Shown piece after piece: positions 37,400-47,006 of a DNA stretch of 64,000 nt (within the stretch, counting starts at the first letter, position 1; every line of letters begins with the position of its first letter). A program made the position numbers and the translations under genes. The stretch is from Mitsuaria sp. 7 (lineage in GTDB: Bacteria > Pseudomonadota > Gammaproteobacteria > Burkholderiales > Burkholderiaceae_C). The DNA is taken from the NCBI RefSeq assembly GCF_001653795.1, contig NZ_CP011514.1, forward strand, positions 4,482,279-4,546,278, written 5' to 3'. Under the pieces are notes generated by a model, which was given only the letters and a program-made list of their open reading frames with translations, made no database searches and was not told the DNA's origin.

Positions 37400-37413
37400 C
37401 GAACGGTCGTTCG
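37400..37413. promoter_or_regulatory. palindromic TetR-type operator candidate
   Basis: CGAACGGTCGTTCG is a perfect inverted repeat (CGAACG and CGTTCG around GT). It lies 66 bp upstream of the lipase start codon. Such ACGNNCGT cores are typical of TetR/FadR-type operators. No TetR gene is in the window. Confidence 0.65.
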
Positions 37414-37589
37414 TTTTTCTCAGGGTTCACTTTAAGCGCACGTCGCGCGACGCTTACAAAAGGAAAACCCTGACAAGCCACAGCATGCCAGGGTCGTCGG
37501 GATGACGGACGCACAACCTGACCCCATCGAGGCGTGGTTGCAACACTCCGGTCATCAAGGCGCGCGCGATGCGCGCGACAGGATCGGCT

Positions 37590-38528
37590 TTAGAACGGGT
37601 TGTTCGTCGCCCGGTTGATGGCCTGCGAAGCCATGTTGTTGTGCATCACCGGACCGACCAGCCGGTCGCTGGCCCACATGTGCGTGGCCGAGGTGGCGTT
37701 GGCCACCAGCGTCTTGTCGGTGCAGACCGGCGGCAGCGAACTCGCCAGGCAGGCGGCGTCCGCCGAGTTCGACGCGGAGTACAGCGTCGGATAGCGGCTC
37801 ATCGTGCCCATCAGCTCATCGGTGAGGATGAGGCCGATGTAGTGGCCGTCGTTGCGGATCTTCAGGCGCATGCCGGCGTTGAAGCGGCGTGAAAGTTCCG
37901 TCAGCAGCGCGGCGCGGTCGGTGTCGGCGTGGACCGCCTTCTCGCGGATCGCGAACGGCGACAGGCCCATGTCCTGCACGGTCGAGAGGATGATGCGGCC
38001 GTTGGCGTCGACGATGCGGTTCACCTGCGCGGCCAGGGCCTCGCCGCGCGCCTGCGCCGCGTTGCCCAGCGTGCCGGCGTCCTGCGCCGGATACTGCGCG
38101 TACAGTTCGAGCACGTCGTTGGCGCCGGCCAGGATGGTGACCAGGTCCTTCGGATTGAAGCCGTCGAGCGCGAACTGGCGGTCGATCTGCCCGGTGATGT
38201 CGGCGACCTTGGCGCCGGCGGCGGCATACATGCGCGCGGTCGGCGTGGCCAGCTTGTCCGGATTGCATTCGGCGAACACGAGCCCGAAACGGGCGGCGAC
38301 CTGCTGCGTCCACACCTGGTTCAAGGTGCAGGTCACGGCGGCGGTCGTCGCGTCGGTGCCGTTGATCGAGTACTTGGTGCCGTCGCTGCGGATGGCGCTC
38401 GTCTCATCGCCGAAGGCGATGACGCGGGTCGCACGGAACGGGTCGATCTGCTCGCCGCCGCCGCCGCAGGCGGCCAGCATCGCGGTCGCACCCAGCAGCA
38501 CGGCCAGGTGGCGCTTCACACTCTTCAT
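37590..38528 (-). CDS. SGNH/GDSL-like lipoprotein with altered nucleophile motif
   Basis: The 312-residue protein has a lipoprotein signal (LGATAMLAACGGGG, lipobox LAAC near residue 20) and an SGNH hydrolase fold. Block III is readable as TILAGANDV near residue 133 and a block V-like WASDRLVGPVMH lies near 285. Block I reads AFGDETSAI, so glutamate replaces the usual GDS serine, with a serine two residues on. It may be inactive, or the serine may be shifted. It lies downstream of tsaC on the same strand. Confidence 0.78.
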   Translation of the reverse strand: MKSVKRHLAVLLGATAMLAACGGGGEQIDPFRATRVIAFGDETSAIRSDGTKYSINGTDATTAAVTCTLNQVWTQQVAARFGLVFAECNPDKLATPTARMYAAAGAKVADITGQIDRQFALDGFNPKDLVTILAGANDVLELYAQYPAQDAGTLGNAAQARGEALAAQVNRIVDANGRIILSTVQDMGLSPFAIREKAVHADTDRAALLTELSRRFNAGMRLKIRNDGHYIGLILTDELMGTMSRYPTLYSASNSADAACLASSLPPVCTDKTLVANATSATHMWASDRLVGPVMHNNMASQAINRATNNPF

Positions 38529-38550
38529 GAACTCTCCAAATCTCGAAAAC

Positions 38551-39573
38551 TCAGCGGGGCGGGAAAGCCGCCGCCGCGCGGGACAAGCGGTCCCGCACCC
38601 CATCCCAGGCGGCCTCTTGCGGAGGCGCCTCGATCCAGATCTCCGTCGCGCCGGCCGCGTCCAGCTCGCGCAGGACGGCAAACAGCTGACGCGCCGCCGC
38701 GCGCGCCTGGGCCGGCATGGCCCGATGCAGCGCCGGGGCGCCCGTCCCGTCAAAGGACGTGCGGGAATATACCGCCAGCCCCGCCGGACGGTCGCCCGCC
38801 AGCGCGGCCTGTAACGCTTCCGATCCCATCAACCGGACCGTCGCGCGCGGCGCGTAGTGCGCAGCGAGTGTGCCCGAGGCGCGCGGCGCCTGGGCGTCGG
38901 GGGCATGTAAAGCGAGGCCCGCGGCGGCTTCCAGCTGCGCCGGCGTCAGCACGCCGGGCCGCAGCAGCACCAGGCCGCCGCGGCTGACGTCGACGATGGT
39001 CGATTCGATGCCGACGTCGCAGGGACCGCCGTCCAGCACGGTCAGGCCGGGGTCGAACTCGTCGGCGACATGGGCGGCGGTGGTCGGGCTGACCCGCCCG
39101 AAGCGGTTGGCGCTCGGCGCGGCCAGGCCTTCGACGCCGAGGGCGCGGCACTCCGCCATCAGCGCGCGGAAGACCGGGTGCGACGGGCAGCGCAGGCCCA
39201 CGGTGTCCTGCCCGCCGGCGGCCGCGGCGGCGATGCCGGGCACGCGCTTGACGATCAGCGTCAGCGGACCGGGCCAGAAGGCCTCGATCAGCCGGTGGGC
39301 GACCGGCGACAGGTCTTGCCCGAAGACCCGGGCGCCCTGCTCGTCGAGCACGTGCACGATCAGCGGGTGGTCGCTGGGGCGGCCCTTGGCGGCGAAGATC
39401 TTCGCGACGGCCTCGTCCTGGTCGGCACGCGCGGCGAGACCGTAAACGGTCTCGGTCGGCACGCCCGCCAGTTCACCCGCGGCGAGCACGCGCGCGGTGG
39501 CGCGCACCGCGTCGGGTGCGTGGCCATCGAGGACCCTGGCCGACGCCGTCGTCATGTCGTCGCCCCGCGCCAT
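38551..39573 (-). CDS. L-threonylcarbamoyladenylate synthase (Sua5/TsaC)
   Basis: It makes threonylcarbamoyl-AMP for tRNA t6A synthesis. The 340-residue length is that of the Sua5 type: a YrdC domain (VPTETVYGLAARAD, AAKGRPSDHPLIVH, WPGPLTLIVKR, PSANRFGRVSPTTA) plus a C-terminal Sua5 domain from about residue 215. The ATG at 39573 shares one base with the purK stop (TGATG), so it is coupled to purE-purK. A second ATG lies six codons on. Confidence 0.92.
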   Translation of the reverse strand: MARGDDMTTASARVLDGHAPDAVRATARVLAAGELAGVPTETVYGLAARADQDEAVAKIFAAKGRPSDHPLIVHVLDEQGARVFGQDLSPVAHRLIEAFWPGPLTLIVKRVPGIAAAAAGGQDTVGLRCPSHPVFRALMAECRALGVEGLAAPSANRFGRVSPTTAAHVADEFDPGLTVLDGGPCDVGIESTIVDVSRGGLVLLRPGVLTPAQLEAAAGLALHAPDAQAPRASGTLAAHYAPRATVRLMGSEALQAALAGDRPAGLAVYSRTSFDGTGAPALHRAMPAQARAAARQLFAVLRELDAAGATEIWIEAPPQEAAWDGVRDRLSRAAAAFPPR

Positions 39574-40745
39574 CACCACGCGTCGGGCAGGCCGAGGAGC
39601 GCGCAGGCGCGGCGGGCGCTCGCGCGGGCGTCCTCGGCGGTCGCGCCGATCACGTTCAGGTGACCCATCTTGCGGCCGTGGCGCGCCTGCGCCTTGCCGT
39701 ACAGATGCAGCTCGGCGCCGGGCAGCGCCAGCACGCCGGCCCAGTCGGGCGTCCGTTCCCGGCCGTCCGCGTCGAACCACAGATCGCCCAGCAGATTGAG
39801 CATCACCACCGGCGAATGCAGGCGCGGCTCGCGCAGCGGCAGGCCGGTCATCGCACGGACCTGCATCTCGAACTGCGAGACGTCGCAGGCGTCCATCGTG
39901 TAGTGGCCCGAGTTGTGCGGACGCGGCGCCATCTCGTTGACGACCAGGCGGCCGTCCTTCAGCACGAAGAACTCGACGCACAGCACGCCGACGTAGCCCA
40001 TGCCGGTCGCGATCGCGGCCGCCGAGCGGCGCGCCTGCGCCTGCAGCGCGTCGTCGACGTCGGGCGCGGGCACTTCGGTGACCGCGAGGATGCCGTCGCG
40101 GTGCAGGTTCTGCTGGACGGGGAAGGTCACGACCTCGCCGTCGGCGCCGCGCACGACCAGCACGCTCAGCTCCAGGGCGAGCGGCAGCATCTGCTCGAGC
40201 ACGCAGTCGACGCGGCCGAGTTCATCGAAGGCGGCGACGAGTTGCGCACGGTCGGCGACGCGCCGCTGCCCCTTGCCGTCGTAGCCCAGGCGCGCGGTCT
40301 TGAGGATGCCCGGCAGCAGCGTGTCGGGCACGGCGGCCAGATCGGCGGCCGAATCAGCGCCGTGCCGCAGCACCGCGTACGGCGCGCAAGGCACGCCGCT
40401 CGCATCGAAATGGGCCTTCTCGCGGGCGCGGTCCTGGCAGACGGCCACGGCCGACGCGCCGGGCGCGACCACGCGTACCCGGGCCAGGTGTTCCAGCGCG
40501 CGGGCCGGCACGTTCTCGAATTCGGTGGTGATCGCGTCGCAGCGGCGCGCGAGGTCGTCGAGCGCCGCCGGATCCAGGTAATCGGCCTTCAGGTGCTCCT
40601 GGGCCACCGCGCCGGCGGGGCTGGACGCGTCCGGGTCCAGCACCACGCAGCGGTAGCCCAGCGCCTGGGCGGCGTGGACGAACATGCGGCCGAGCTGGCC
40701 GCCTCCCAGCACGCCCAGCGTCGCGTCCCCCGGCAGCAGCGGCAT
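39573..40745 (-). CDS. purK: N5-carboxyaminoimidazole ribonucleotide synthase
   Basis: It carboxylates aminoimidazole ribonucleotide with ATP and bicarbonate in purine synthesis. The 390-residue ATP-grasp protein starts with [13 protein letters not shown] and shows [14 protein letters not shown] near residue 148 and [16 protein letters not shown] near 265. It shares one base with the upstream purE stop (TGATG), consistent with an obligate PurK-PurE partnership. Confidence 0.96.
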   Translation of the reverse strand: MPLLPGDATLGVLGGGQLGRMFVHAAQALGYRCVVLDPDASSPAGAVAQEHLKADYLDPAALDDLARRCDAITTEFENVPARALEHLARVRVVAPGASAVAVCQDRAREKAHFDASGVPCAPYAVLRHGADSAADLAAVPDTLLPGILKTARLGYDGKGQRRVADRAQLVAAFDELGRVDCVLEQMLPLALELSVLVVRGADGEVVTFPVQQNLHRDGILAVTEVPAPDVDDALQAQARRSAAAIATGMGYVGVLCVEFFVLKDGRLVVNEMAPRPHNSGHYTMDACDVSQFEMQVRAMTGLPLREPRLHSPVVMLNLLGDLWFDADGRERTPDWAGVLALPGAELHLYGKAQARHGRKMGHLNVIGATAEDARASARRACALLGLPDAW

Positions 40746-41257
40746 CAGCGCAGCTCCTCGGTCATCGCGGTGGCGGCGGCGGTCTGGCGCTTGCGGAAGG
40801 CGTCGAGCTTCGCGCGCAGGTCCGGGTTGTCGCGGGCCAGCACGGCCACGGCGAACAGCGCCGCGTTGCCCGCGCCGGCGTTGCCGATGGCGAAGGTCGC
40901 GACGGGGATGCCCTTGGGCATCTGCACGATCGAGTGCAGCGAATCCACGCCCTGCAGATGGCGGCTGGCGACCGGCACGCCGAGCACCGGCACCAGCGTC
41001 TTGGCGGCCAGCATGCCCGGCAGGTGGGCGGCGCCGCCGGCGCCGGCGATGATGGCCCGCAGCCCGCGGCCTTCGGCCTGCTCCGCATAGGCGAACATCT
41101 CATCGGGCATGCGGTGGGCCGAAACCACCCGCGCCTCGAACGGCACGCCGAACTCGGTGAGAATGTCGGCGGCGTGTTTCATGGTCTCCCAGTCACTGCT
41201 GGAGCCCATGACCACGCCGATGACGGGGGCGATGTCGGGAGTGGTGGCGCTGCTCAC
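40745..41257 (-). CDS. purE: N5-carboxyaminoimidazole ribonucleotide mutase
   Basis: It moves the carboxyl group from N5 to C4 of the imidazole in purine synthesis. The 170-residue protein carries [14 protein letters not shown] near residue 13, [12 protein letters not shown] near 43 and [12 protein letters not shown] near 73. These are the substrate-binding segments of the octameric class I enzyme. It is first in the purE-purK-tsaC unit. Confidence 0.96.
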   Translation of the reverse strand: MSSATTPDIAPVIGVVMGSSSDWETMKHAADILTEFGVPFEARVVSAHRMPDEMFAYAEQAEGRGLRAIIAGAGGAAHLPGMLAAKTLVPVLGVPVASRHLQGVDSLHSIVQMPKGIPVATFAIGNAGAGNAALFAVAVLARDNPDLRAKLDAFRKRQTAAATAMTEELR

Positions 41258-41404
41258 GGGTCGGTCCTCGATCTGTCAAATCGTGAAACCTTGAATTGTA
41301 GGCGGGCAGCCTCAGGTGCCGTGATTGCCGTTCGACTTCCGTCCGGCCCGTGCTGCCAGTCATTGCCCGTCATTGCCCGTCTGCCTCCGCCCAGCCCCCC
41401 CACC

Positions 41405-42370
41405 ATGACCGACATCACCCTCCAAAACTTCGAAGCCGACCTCCTGCAGGCCTCCATGCAGCAGCCCGTGCTGCTCGACATCTGGGCGCCGTGGTGCGGC
41501 CCCTGCCGCACGCTGGGACCGATGCTGGAGAAGCTGGAAGTGGCCTACGCGGGCCGCTGGAAGCTGACCAAGCTCAACAGCGACGACCAGCCGGAGATCG
41601 CCACGCAGCTGAGCCAGGCCTTCGGGGTGCGGTCGATCCCGTTCTGCGTGATGTTCGTCGGCGGCCAGCCGGTGGATGGATTTGTCGGCGCGATCCCGGA
41701 GGCGCAGATCCGCGAGTTCCTGGACCGCCACGTGCCGACCGGCGAGGCGCTGGAGGCCGAGGAGGACCTGGCCGAGGCGCAGGCGCTGCTGGAGGAAGGC
41801 GACGCCGACGGCGCGCTGGAGAAACTGCAGGCGGCGGTGATGGCTGACCCGAACAACGAGGCGGCGCGTTTCGACCTGATCCGCGCGCTGCTGGAAGACG
41901 ACCAGTTGGAACATGCCAAGGCGGCGTTCGCGCCGGTGGCGCATCAGGCGGCGGACACCATCACGCCGCACGCGAGATTCCAGGCGCTGGCGGCGTGGAT
42001 TGCCGCTGCGGAACGGGCTGAGCAAGGCCTGGATCCGGCCGCGCTGCAATCGGCGATCGCGAACAACAAGCGGGATTTCGATGCGCGCTTCGCGCTGGCG
42101 CAGGGCCTCTTCGCGGGTCGTGACTTCACCGGCGCGATGGAGGAGTTGCTCGAGATCATCATGCGTGACAAGACCTGGAACGAGCAGCTCGCGCGCAAGA
42201 CCTATGTGTCGATCCTCGAGATCATGACCAAGCCTGCGCTGGCGGCGCACGGCGCCGGCGCTGGTGCGCCGCAGGCCGGCGGCCTGCAGCTGTCCGGTCA
42301 CAACACGGTGACGCCGACCGATCCGCTGGTCGACCAGTACCGCCGCAAGCTCAGCATGGCGCTGTTCTGA
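41405..42370 (+). CDS. thioredoxin-like co-chaperone (CnoX/YbbN type)
   Basis: The 321-residue cytosolic protein has an N-terminal thioredoxin domain with WAPWCGPC near residue 27. A C-terminal TPR-like helical region follows, in which DFDARFALAQGLFAGRDF is typical of CnoX/YbbN. CnoX proteins protect substrates from oxidation and pass them to chaperones. The active-site cysteines are kept, as in redox-active betaproteobacterial members. The start at 41405 gives the standard N-terminus MTDITLQNFEAD. It diverges from purE. Confidence 0.88.
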   Translation: MTDITLQNFEADLLQASMQQPVLLDIWAPWCGPCRTLGPMLEKLEVAYAGRWKLTKLNSDDQPEIATQLSQAFGVRSIPFCVMFVGGQPVDGFVGAIPEAQIREFLDRHVPTGEALEAEEDLAEAQALLEEGDADGALEKLQAAVMADPNNEAARFDLIRALLEDDQLEHAKAAFAPVAHQAADTITPHARFQALAAWIAAAERAEQGLDPAALQSAIANNKRDFDARFALAQGLFAGRDFTGAMEELLEIIMRDKTWNEQLARKTYVSILEIMTKPALAAHGAGAGAPQAGGLQLSGHNTVTPTDPLVDQYRRKLSMALF

Positions 42371-42441
42371 CCTGACCCCGAGCCCTGTCCCGCAGCCCTC
42401 GGTAGCAAAACCTCGGGAGTGAGACAGTGGTTGGGGACGGT

Positions 42442-42484
42442 GAGGCGTGAGGTTTCGGAGCTTGACTCCGGGGCCTCATGCCTC
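42442..42484. terminator. large hairpin between convergent genes
   Basis: GAGGCGTGAGG pairs with CCTCATGCCTC (11 bp, one GT wobble), with an inner CGGAG/CTCCG stem. It lies between the stops of the thioredoxin-like gene and the deoR-type gene. No T-tract is visible, so it may block transcription both ways or protect 3' ends. Confidence 0.5.
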
Positions 42485-42519
42485 GGCGGCCAACGCCCGG
42501 CCTCATCAGGTGGGCGGTT

Positions 42520-43278
42520 TCAGAACATCACCTGCGCCACGCCGGCGCGGGTGAGCCGATCCAGCTCCTGAGGGTCGGCTTCGTTATCGGTGACCAGCAC
42601 ATCGATATTGGCGCAATCGCACACCTGCATCCGGCTGCCCTGCCCGAGCTTGCTGGAATCCGCGAGCAGCACACGCTGCCGCGCCCGGGCGAGCATCGCC
42701 TGCGCCACGGCCACCTCCGCCCACAGGTAGCTTGAAGCCCCCTGCCGCGCGTCGAGCGCCGTCGGCGAGATCAACGCGATGTCCACGCGATGCCGCGCGA
42801 TCTCCGCGACGGTGAACTCCCCGAAGGTCCCTGAGGTTTCCGGCACATACGCCCCGCCGAGCATCAGCAGCTCGTGCCCCTGGCGCCCGGCCATCGCGTC
42901 GCACACCGCGACCGAATTCGTGATCACCCGCAGCTCCTGCGCCTGCGCGAGCGCCTGCGCCAACGCATGCGTCGTCGATCCCGCATCGATGAACAGGCTC
43001 ATCCCCGGCTTCACCAGCGACATCGCCTGCCGCGCGATCGCCTGCTTCTGCCGCCGGCGCGACTGCGCGCGCTCCGCATAACTGGCCTCGGCCGGCACCT
43101 CCGACTGCACCGCGCCGCCGTGCACGCGGGCGAGCTTGCCGCCCTGCTCCAGCTCGATCAGATCGCGCCGCACCGTCTCGCGCGACACGCCGAGCTCACG
43201 CGCCGCCTCGTCCGTCGTGAGGCGATGCCGCTCCCGCAGCAGCAAGAGGATTTTGTCGTGTCGTTCCTGGGACCACAT
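42520..43278 (-). CDS. DeoR/GlpR family transcriptional regulator
   Basis: The 252-residue protein has the N-terminal DeoR helix-turn-helix (HDKILLLLRERHRLTTDEAA, LGVSRETVRRDLIELE) and a C-terminal sugar-phosphate-sensing domain (MSLFIDAGSTTHALAQAL, DIALISPTALD, LLADSSKLG). DeoR proteins are usually repressors released by phosphorylated metabolites. It diverges from the TonB receptor/ABC operon with about 270 bp between start codons, so it most likely controls that operon. Confidence 0.9.
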   Translation of the reverse strand: MWSQERHDKILLLLRERHRLTTDEAARELGVSRETVRRDLIELEQGGKLARVHGGAVQSEVPAEASYAERAQSRRRQKQAIARQAMSLVKPGMSLFIDAGSTTHALAQALAQAQELRVITNSVAVCDAMAGRQGHELLMLGGAYVPETSGTFGEFTVAEIARHRVDIALISPTALDARQGASSYLWAEVAVAQAMLARARQRVLLADSSKLGQGSRMQVCDCANIDVLVTDNEADPQELDRLTRAGVAQVMF

Positions 43279-43456
43279 GGATCGCTCGTTCTCCCTGCCG
43301 GTGCGTCGCCCGTCGCATCCCTGTCGATGGGTTCAGCCGTCACCGGACTTCGCATTCACCCAAATCCACGCAGCGCCTTCATGACAGTTTGAGGATTTAT
43401 TTGTGATGTTGTGGATATCCAGCACCCCAGGCGAAACCGGCTGTGGTTTTTCGTGT

Positions 43457-43487
43457 TTGTCGTTGTCTTGTCGTGGACGGTTGTGAC
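43457..43487. promoter_or_regulatory. direct-repeat operator candidate before the uptake operon
   Basis: TTGTCGT occurs at 43457-43463 and again at 43468-43474, eleven bases apart (about one helical turn). TTGTGAC follows at 43481. The array lies 65-95 bp upstream of the TonB receptor start. It is a plausible DeoR-binding region, but the consensus for this regulator is unknown. Confidence 0.4.
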
Positions 43488-43551
43488 AGTGCGGTCCGTT
43501 CGTTAGTCAAACCGACGCTCTTCCGACACCTCAACGCACCGAGTCCCCACC

Positions 43552-45825
43552 ATGAAGCACCCGATGCCCACCGCCCTGGTCCTGGCCCTCAGCCTGGCCT
43601 ACGTCGTCCCCGCCGCCGCCCAATCGACCGACGCCGCGACGTCCGCCGACACGACGGCCGCCTCGACCTCCTCTTCTTCCGAGCGCTCCGAGCTCGAGCG
43701 CGTCACCGTCTCCGTCGGCCGCGGCCAGCTGCGTTCCGTGCAGAGCCTGAGCCAGACCGAATTCGACAACGCCCTGGCCGGCAGCAGCCCGCTGGCGACC
43801 GTCGCCCGCCTGCCCGGCGTGAACTTCCAGTCCGCCGACGGCCTGGGCAACTACGAGTGGTCGACCCGCTTCACCGTGCGCGGCTTCTCGCAGAACCAGC
43901 TGGGCTTCACGCTCGACGACGTGCCGCTGGGCGACATGTCCTACGGCAACTTCAACGGCCTGCACATCAGCCGCGCGATCTCGAGCGAGAACGTCGGCCG
44001 CGCCTCGCTGTCGCAAGGCGCCGGCGCGCTGGAAGCGGCCTCGTCCAGCAACCTGGGCGGCACGCTGCAGTTCTATTCGAGCGACCCGCTGGACAAGTTC
44101 GGCTTCCGCGCTTCGCAGACCGTCGGCAGCGACTCCGCCGCCCGCACCTTCCTGCGCGTCGACAGCGGCCGCACCGTGGTGGGCGACTTCTACGTCAGCT
44201 ACACCAACCAGGACGCCGACAAGTGGAAGGGCGACGGCAAGCAGAAGCAGGAGCAGTGGAACCTGAAGTGGACCAAGGCGATCGGTGACAGCCGCCTGTC
44301 GGCCTTCATCAACACCTCGCGCCGCAAGGAAGTGGACTACCAGGATCTGTCGCTGGACCTGATCAAGCGCAAGGGCGACAAGCTCGACAACTTCTACCCG
44401 GACTGGAATGCCGCGGTGAACGCCGCCAACACGCTGTGCGGCAACAAGGGCACCACCTACGTGGCCGCCTGCGACGACCAGTATTACGCCGGCGCCGGCC
44501 TGCGCAACGACGAGCTCTACGGCGTCTCCGCCGACCTGCGCCTGGCGCAGAACATCACCTGGAAGACGACCGCCTACTACCACCACAACAAGGGCATGGG
44601 CCTGTGGTTCACGCCGTACCAGGCCTCGCCGGACGGCACGCCGATCTCGGTGCGCACGACCGAGTACGGCATCAAGCGCGGCGGCGTGGTCTCCAACGCG
44701 GAGTTCGACCTCGGCGACCACCTGATCAAGGCCGGCGTCTGGTTCGAGGACAACGACTTCGACCAGGCCCGCCGCTTCTACGCCGCCTCGGCCGGCACCA
44801 GCGTCTACCAGTTCCCGAGCAATCCGTTCCTGACGCAGTGGCAGTACGCGTTCAACACCAAGACCTCGCAGTTCTCGCTGTCCGACACCTGGTCGGTCGC
44901 GAAGGACCTGACCGTCGGCGCCGGCTTCAAGGCGCTGAAGGTCAAGATCGACGGCCAGCGGGAAGTCGGCACCGACATGCCGTCGGGCTCGATCAGCGCC
45001 AAGAAGGGCTTCCTGCCGCAGCTGGGCATCAACTACCGCCTGTCGGCCAACAACGAGCTGTACGGCACGCTGGCCCGCAACATGCGCGCCTACCAGGGGG
45101 CGGCCACCGGCACCTCGCCGTTCGCGACGAGCGCCGCCGGCTTCGATGCGATCAAGGGCAGCCTGAAGCCTGAGACCTCCGACACCGTCGAAGCCGGCTG
45201 GCGTACCAGCGGCCGCGGCTACGAAGGATCGGTCAGCGCCTACCTGGTCAACTTCAAGAACCGTCTGCTGAGCGTCCAGCAAGGCGCCGGCATCCAGGGC
45301 AACCCGGTCGCGCTGTCCAACGTCGGCGACGTGCGCGCCACCGGCGTGGAAGGGGCGCTCTCGTTCCGCCTGGCGCCGACGCTCACCTGGTACAACAGCG
45401 TGAGCCTGTCGAAGTCGACCTACCGCGACGACGTCGTCAGCGGCACCACGACGATCGCCATCCGCGGCAAGCGCGTGGCCGACGCGCCGGACACGATGAT
45501 CAAGTCGCAGCTGGGCTACGACGACGGCGCGCTGTTCGGCAACATCGGCGTGGACTACATGTCCAAGCGCTACTACTCGTACACCAACGACGCCTCGGTC
45601 CCGGACCGCACGCTGGTGAACCTGAGCGCCGGCTACAAGCTGAAGAACGTGTCGATGCTGCGCGAGCTGAGCCTGCAGGGCAGCGTGACCAACGTGTTCG
45701 ACAAGCACTACATCTCGACGATCGGCTCGAACGGCTTCACGAACAGCGATCCGACGGGCAGCTACGCCACGCTGCTGCCGGGCGCGCCGCGTCAGTTCTT
45801 CGTGACGCTGACCGGGAAGTTCTGA
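43552..45825 (+). CDS. TonB-dependent receptor
   Basis: This outer-membrane gated channel has 757 residues. A signal peptide ends near residue 23 (LAYVVPAAAQS). A serine-rich linker and a TonB-box-like ERVTVS come next, then the plug domain (LARLPGVNFQSADGL, FTVRGFSQNQLGF) and a 22-strand barrel ending in FFVTLTGKF. It has no FecA-type signalling extension. It is the first gene of a rightward cluster with a PhoD-like phosphatase five bases after its stop and an ABC importer. The ligand is therefore probably an organophosphorus compound, which is an inference. Confidence 0.92.
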   Translation: MKHPMPTALVLALSLAYVVPAAAQSTDAATSADTTAASTSSSSERSELERVTVSVGRGQLRSVQSLSQTEFDNALAGSSPLATVARLPGVNFQSADGLGNYEWSTRFTVRGFSQNQLGFTLDDVPLGDMSYGNFNGLHISRAISSENVGRASLSQGAGALEAASSSNLGGTLQFYSSDPLDKFGFRASQTVGSDSAARTFLRVDSGRTVVGDFYVSYTNQDADKWKGDGKQKQEQWNLKWTKAIGDSRLSAFINTSRRKEVDYQDLSLDLIKRKGDKLDNFYPDWNAAVNAANTLCGNKGTTYVAACDDQYYAGAGLRNDELYGVSADLRLAQNITWKTTAYYHHNKGMGLWFTPYQASPDGTPISVRTTEYGIKRGGVVSNAEFDLGDHLIKAGVWFEDNDFDQARRFYAASAGTSVYQFPSNPFLTQWQYAFNTKTSQFSLSDTWSVAKDLTVGAGFKALKVKIDGQREVGTDMPSGSISAKKGFLPQLGINYRLSANNELYGTLARNMRAYQGAATGTSPFATSAAGFDAIKGSLKPETSDTVEAGWRTSGRGYEGSVSAYLVNFKNRLLSVQQGAGIQGNPVALSNVGDVRATGVEGALSFRLAPTLTWYNSVSLSKSTYRDDVVSGTTTIAIRGKRVADAPDTMIKSQLGYDDGALFGNIGVDYMSKRYYSYTNDASVPDRTLVNLSAGYKLKNVSMLRELSLQGSVTNVFDKHYISTIGSNGFTNSDPTGSYATLLPGAPRQFFVTLTGKF

Positions 45826-45830
45826 GCCTC

Positions 45831-47006
45831 ATGACGCGCGCCTCCCGCCTGACGCGCCGCCAGCTGCTGCTGGCGGGATCGCTGGCCACGCCGCTGGCGG
45901 TCCCGCTCGCGGGCTGCGCGACGCCGACGCCCGCGGACACGCCGGTGTCTTCGGCGAAGGACGCGGAGGCGACGCGGCGTTTCCGCGTCGCCTTCGGCTC
46001 CTGCGCGAAGCAGTCCAAACCGCAGCCGATCTGGCGCGCGATCGGGGCGGCGAAGCCGGACCTGTTCGTCTTCCTCGGCGACAACCTGTACGCCGACGCG
46101 CGCGACGAGGCGACGCTGCGCCAGCGGTATGCCGAGTTCATGGCGGTCGAGCCGCTGCAGGCGTTCCGGCGCTCCACGCGCCACGTCGCGATCTGGGACG
46201 ACCACGACTTCGGCGACGACGACGAAGGCGCGGACTACCCGCTCAAGCAGCTCTCGCAGCAGCTGTTCTGCGATGCGTGGAACGAGCCGGCGGACTCGCC
46301 GCGCCGGCGCGCGGACGGCATCTACCAGAGCTATGTCTTCGAGGCGCTCGGCAAGCGCATCCAGGTCATCCTGCCCGACCTGCGCTTCAACCGCACGATG
46401 CTGACGGCGGACCCGTCGCTGAAGTCGAGCTACGCGGCGATGGTGCTGCGCGCCAAGCTCAGCGGACAGCCGATGACGGGCTGGTACGTGCCCGATGCGC
46501 GGCCCGAGGCCACGCTGCTGGGCGAGGCGCAATGGACCTGGCTCGAAGCGCAGCTGCGCGTGCCGGCGGACGTGCGGCTGATCGGCTCCAGCGTCCAGTT
46601 CGCGGCGGACGGCAGCGGCTGGGAAGGCTGGGCCAACTTCCCGCGGGAACGCGCGCGGCTGGTCGAGCTGATCCGCACGACGCGCGCGGAAGGCGTCGTC
46701 TTCCTCAGCGGCGACATGCACTACGCGGAGATGTCCAGCGTGGCGGTCGACGGCGGCTATCCGCTGTGGGACGCGACCTCCAGCGGCCTGACCGAGGTGT
46801 GGGACATCCCCACGCCCAACCGCAACCGGCGCTCGGCGGTGATGGCGGAATTGAACTTCGGGGTGCTCGATGTCGAGCCTGTCACCGAAGGGGAGGATGA
46901 TCTTCGCCTGCGCTTCGCGCTGTGCGACGTGAATGGAAAGGCCAAGGTGACGAAGGAACTGACGCTGTCGGGCCTGCGTTTCCCGGCCAAGGAGAAGACC
47001 GCATGA
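45831..47006 (+). CDS. PhoD-like phosphatase, Tat-exported lipoprotein
   Basis: The 391-residue protein belongs to the PhoD-like alkaline phosphatase/phosphodiesterase group. The N-terminus RLTRRQLLLAGS is a twin-arginine signal, and LAGC near residue 26 is a lipobox, so it should be anchored in the periplasm. Metal-site blocks are FGSCAKQSKPQP, FLGDNLYADARDE, WDDHDFGDDDEG near residue 120 and LSGDMHYAEMS near 295. It overlaps the binding-protein gene as ATGA. It would hydrolyse phosphate esters after they cross the outer membrane. Confidence 0.9.
   Translation: MTRASRLTRRQLLLAGSLATPLAVPLAGCATPTPADTPVSSAKDAEATRRFRVAFGSCAKQSKPQPIWRAIGAAKPDLFVFLGDNLYADARDEATLRQRYAEFMAVEPLQAFRRSTRHVAIWDDHDFGDDDEGADYPLKQLSQQLFCDAWNEPADSPRRRADGIYQSYVFEALGKRIQVILPDLRFNRTMLTADPSLKSSYAAMVLRAKLSGQPMTGWYVPDARPEATLLGEAQWTWLEAQLRVPADVRLIGSSVQFAADGSGWEGWANFPRERARLVELIRTTRAEGVVFLSGDMHYAEMSSVAVDGGYPLWDATSSGLTEVWDIPTPNRNRRSAVMAELNFGVLDVEPVTEGEDDLRLRFALCDVNGKAKVTKELTLSGLRFPAKEKTA

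Noticed and set aside
43279..43551. Cobalamin riboswitch or Pho box before the TonB receptor
   Set aside because: No B12-box-like element is present, and only a single CTGTCAT half-site (minus strand near 43385) is found without the second half at the right spacing.
43531..45708. 725-codon minus-strand open frame antisense to the TonB receptor
   Set aside because: Low-complexity V/R/A/G repeats and no family features, whereas the plus strand has signal peptide, plug and barrel.
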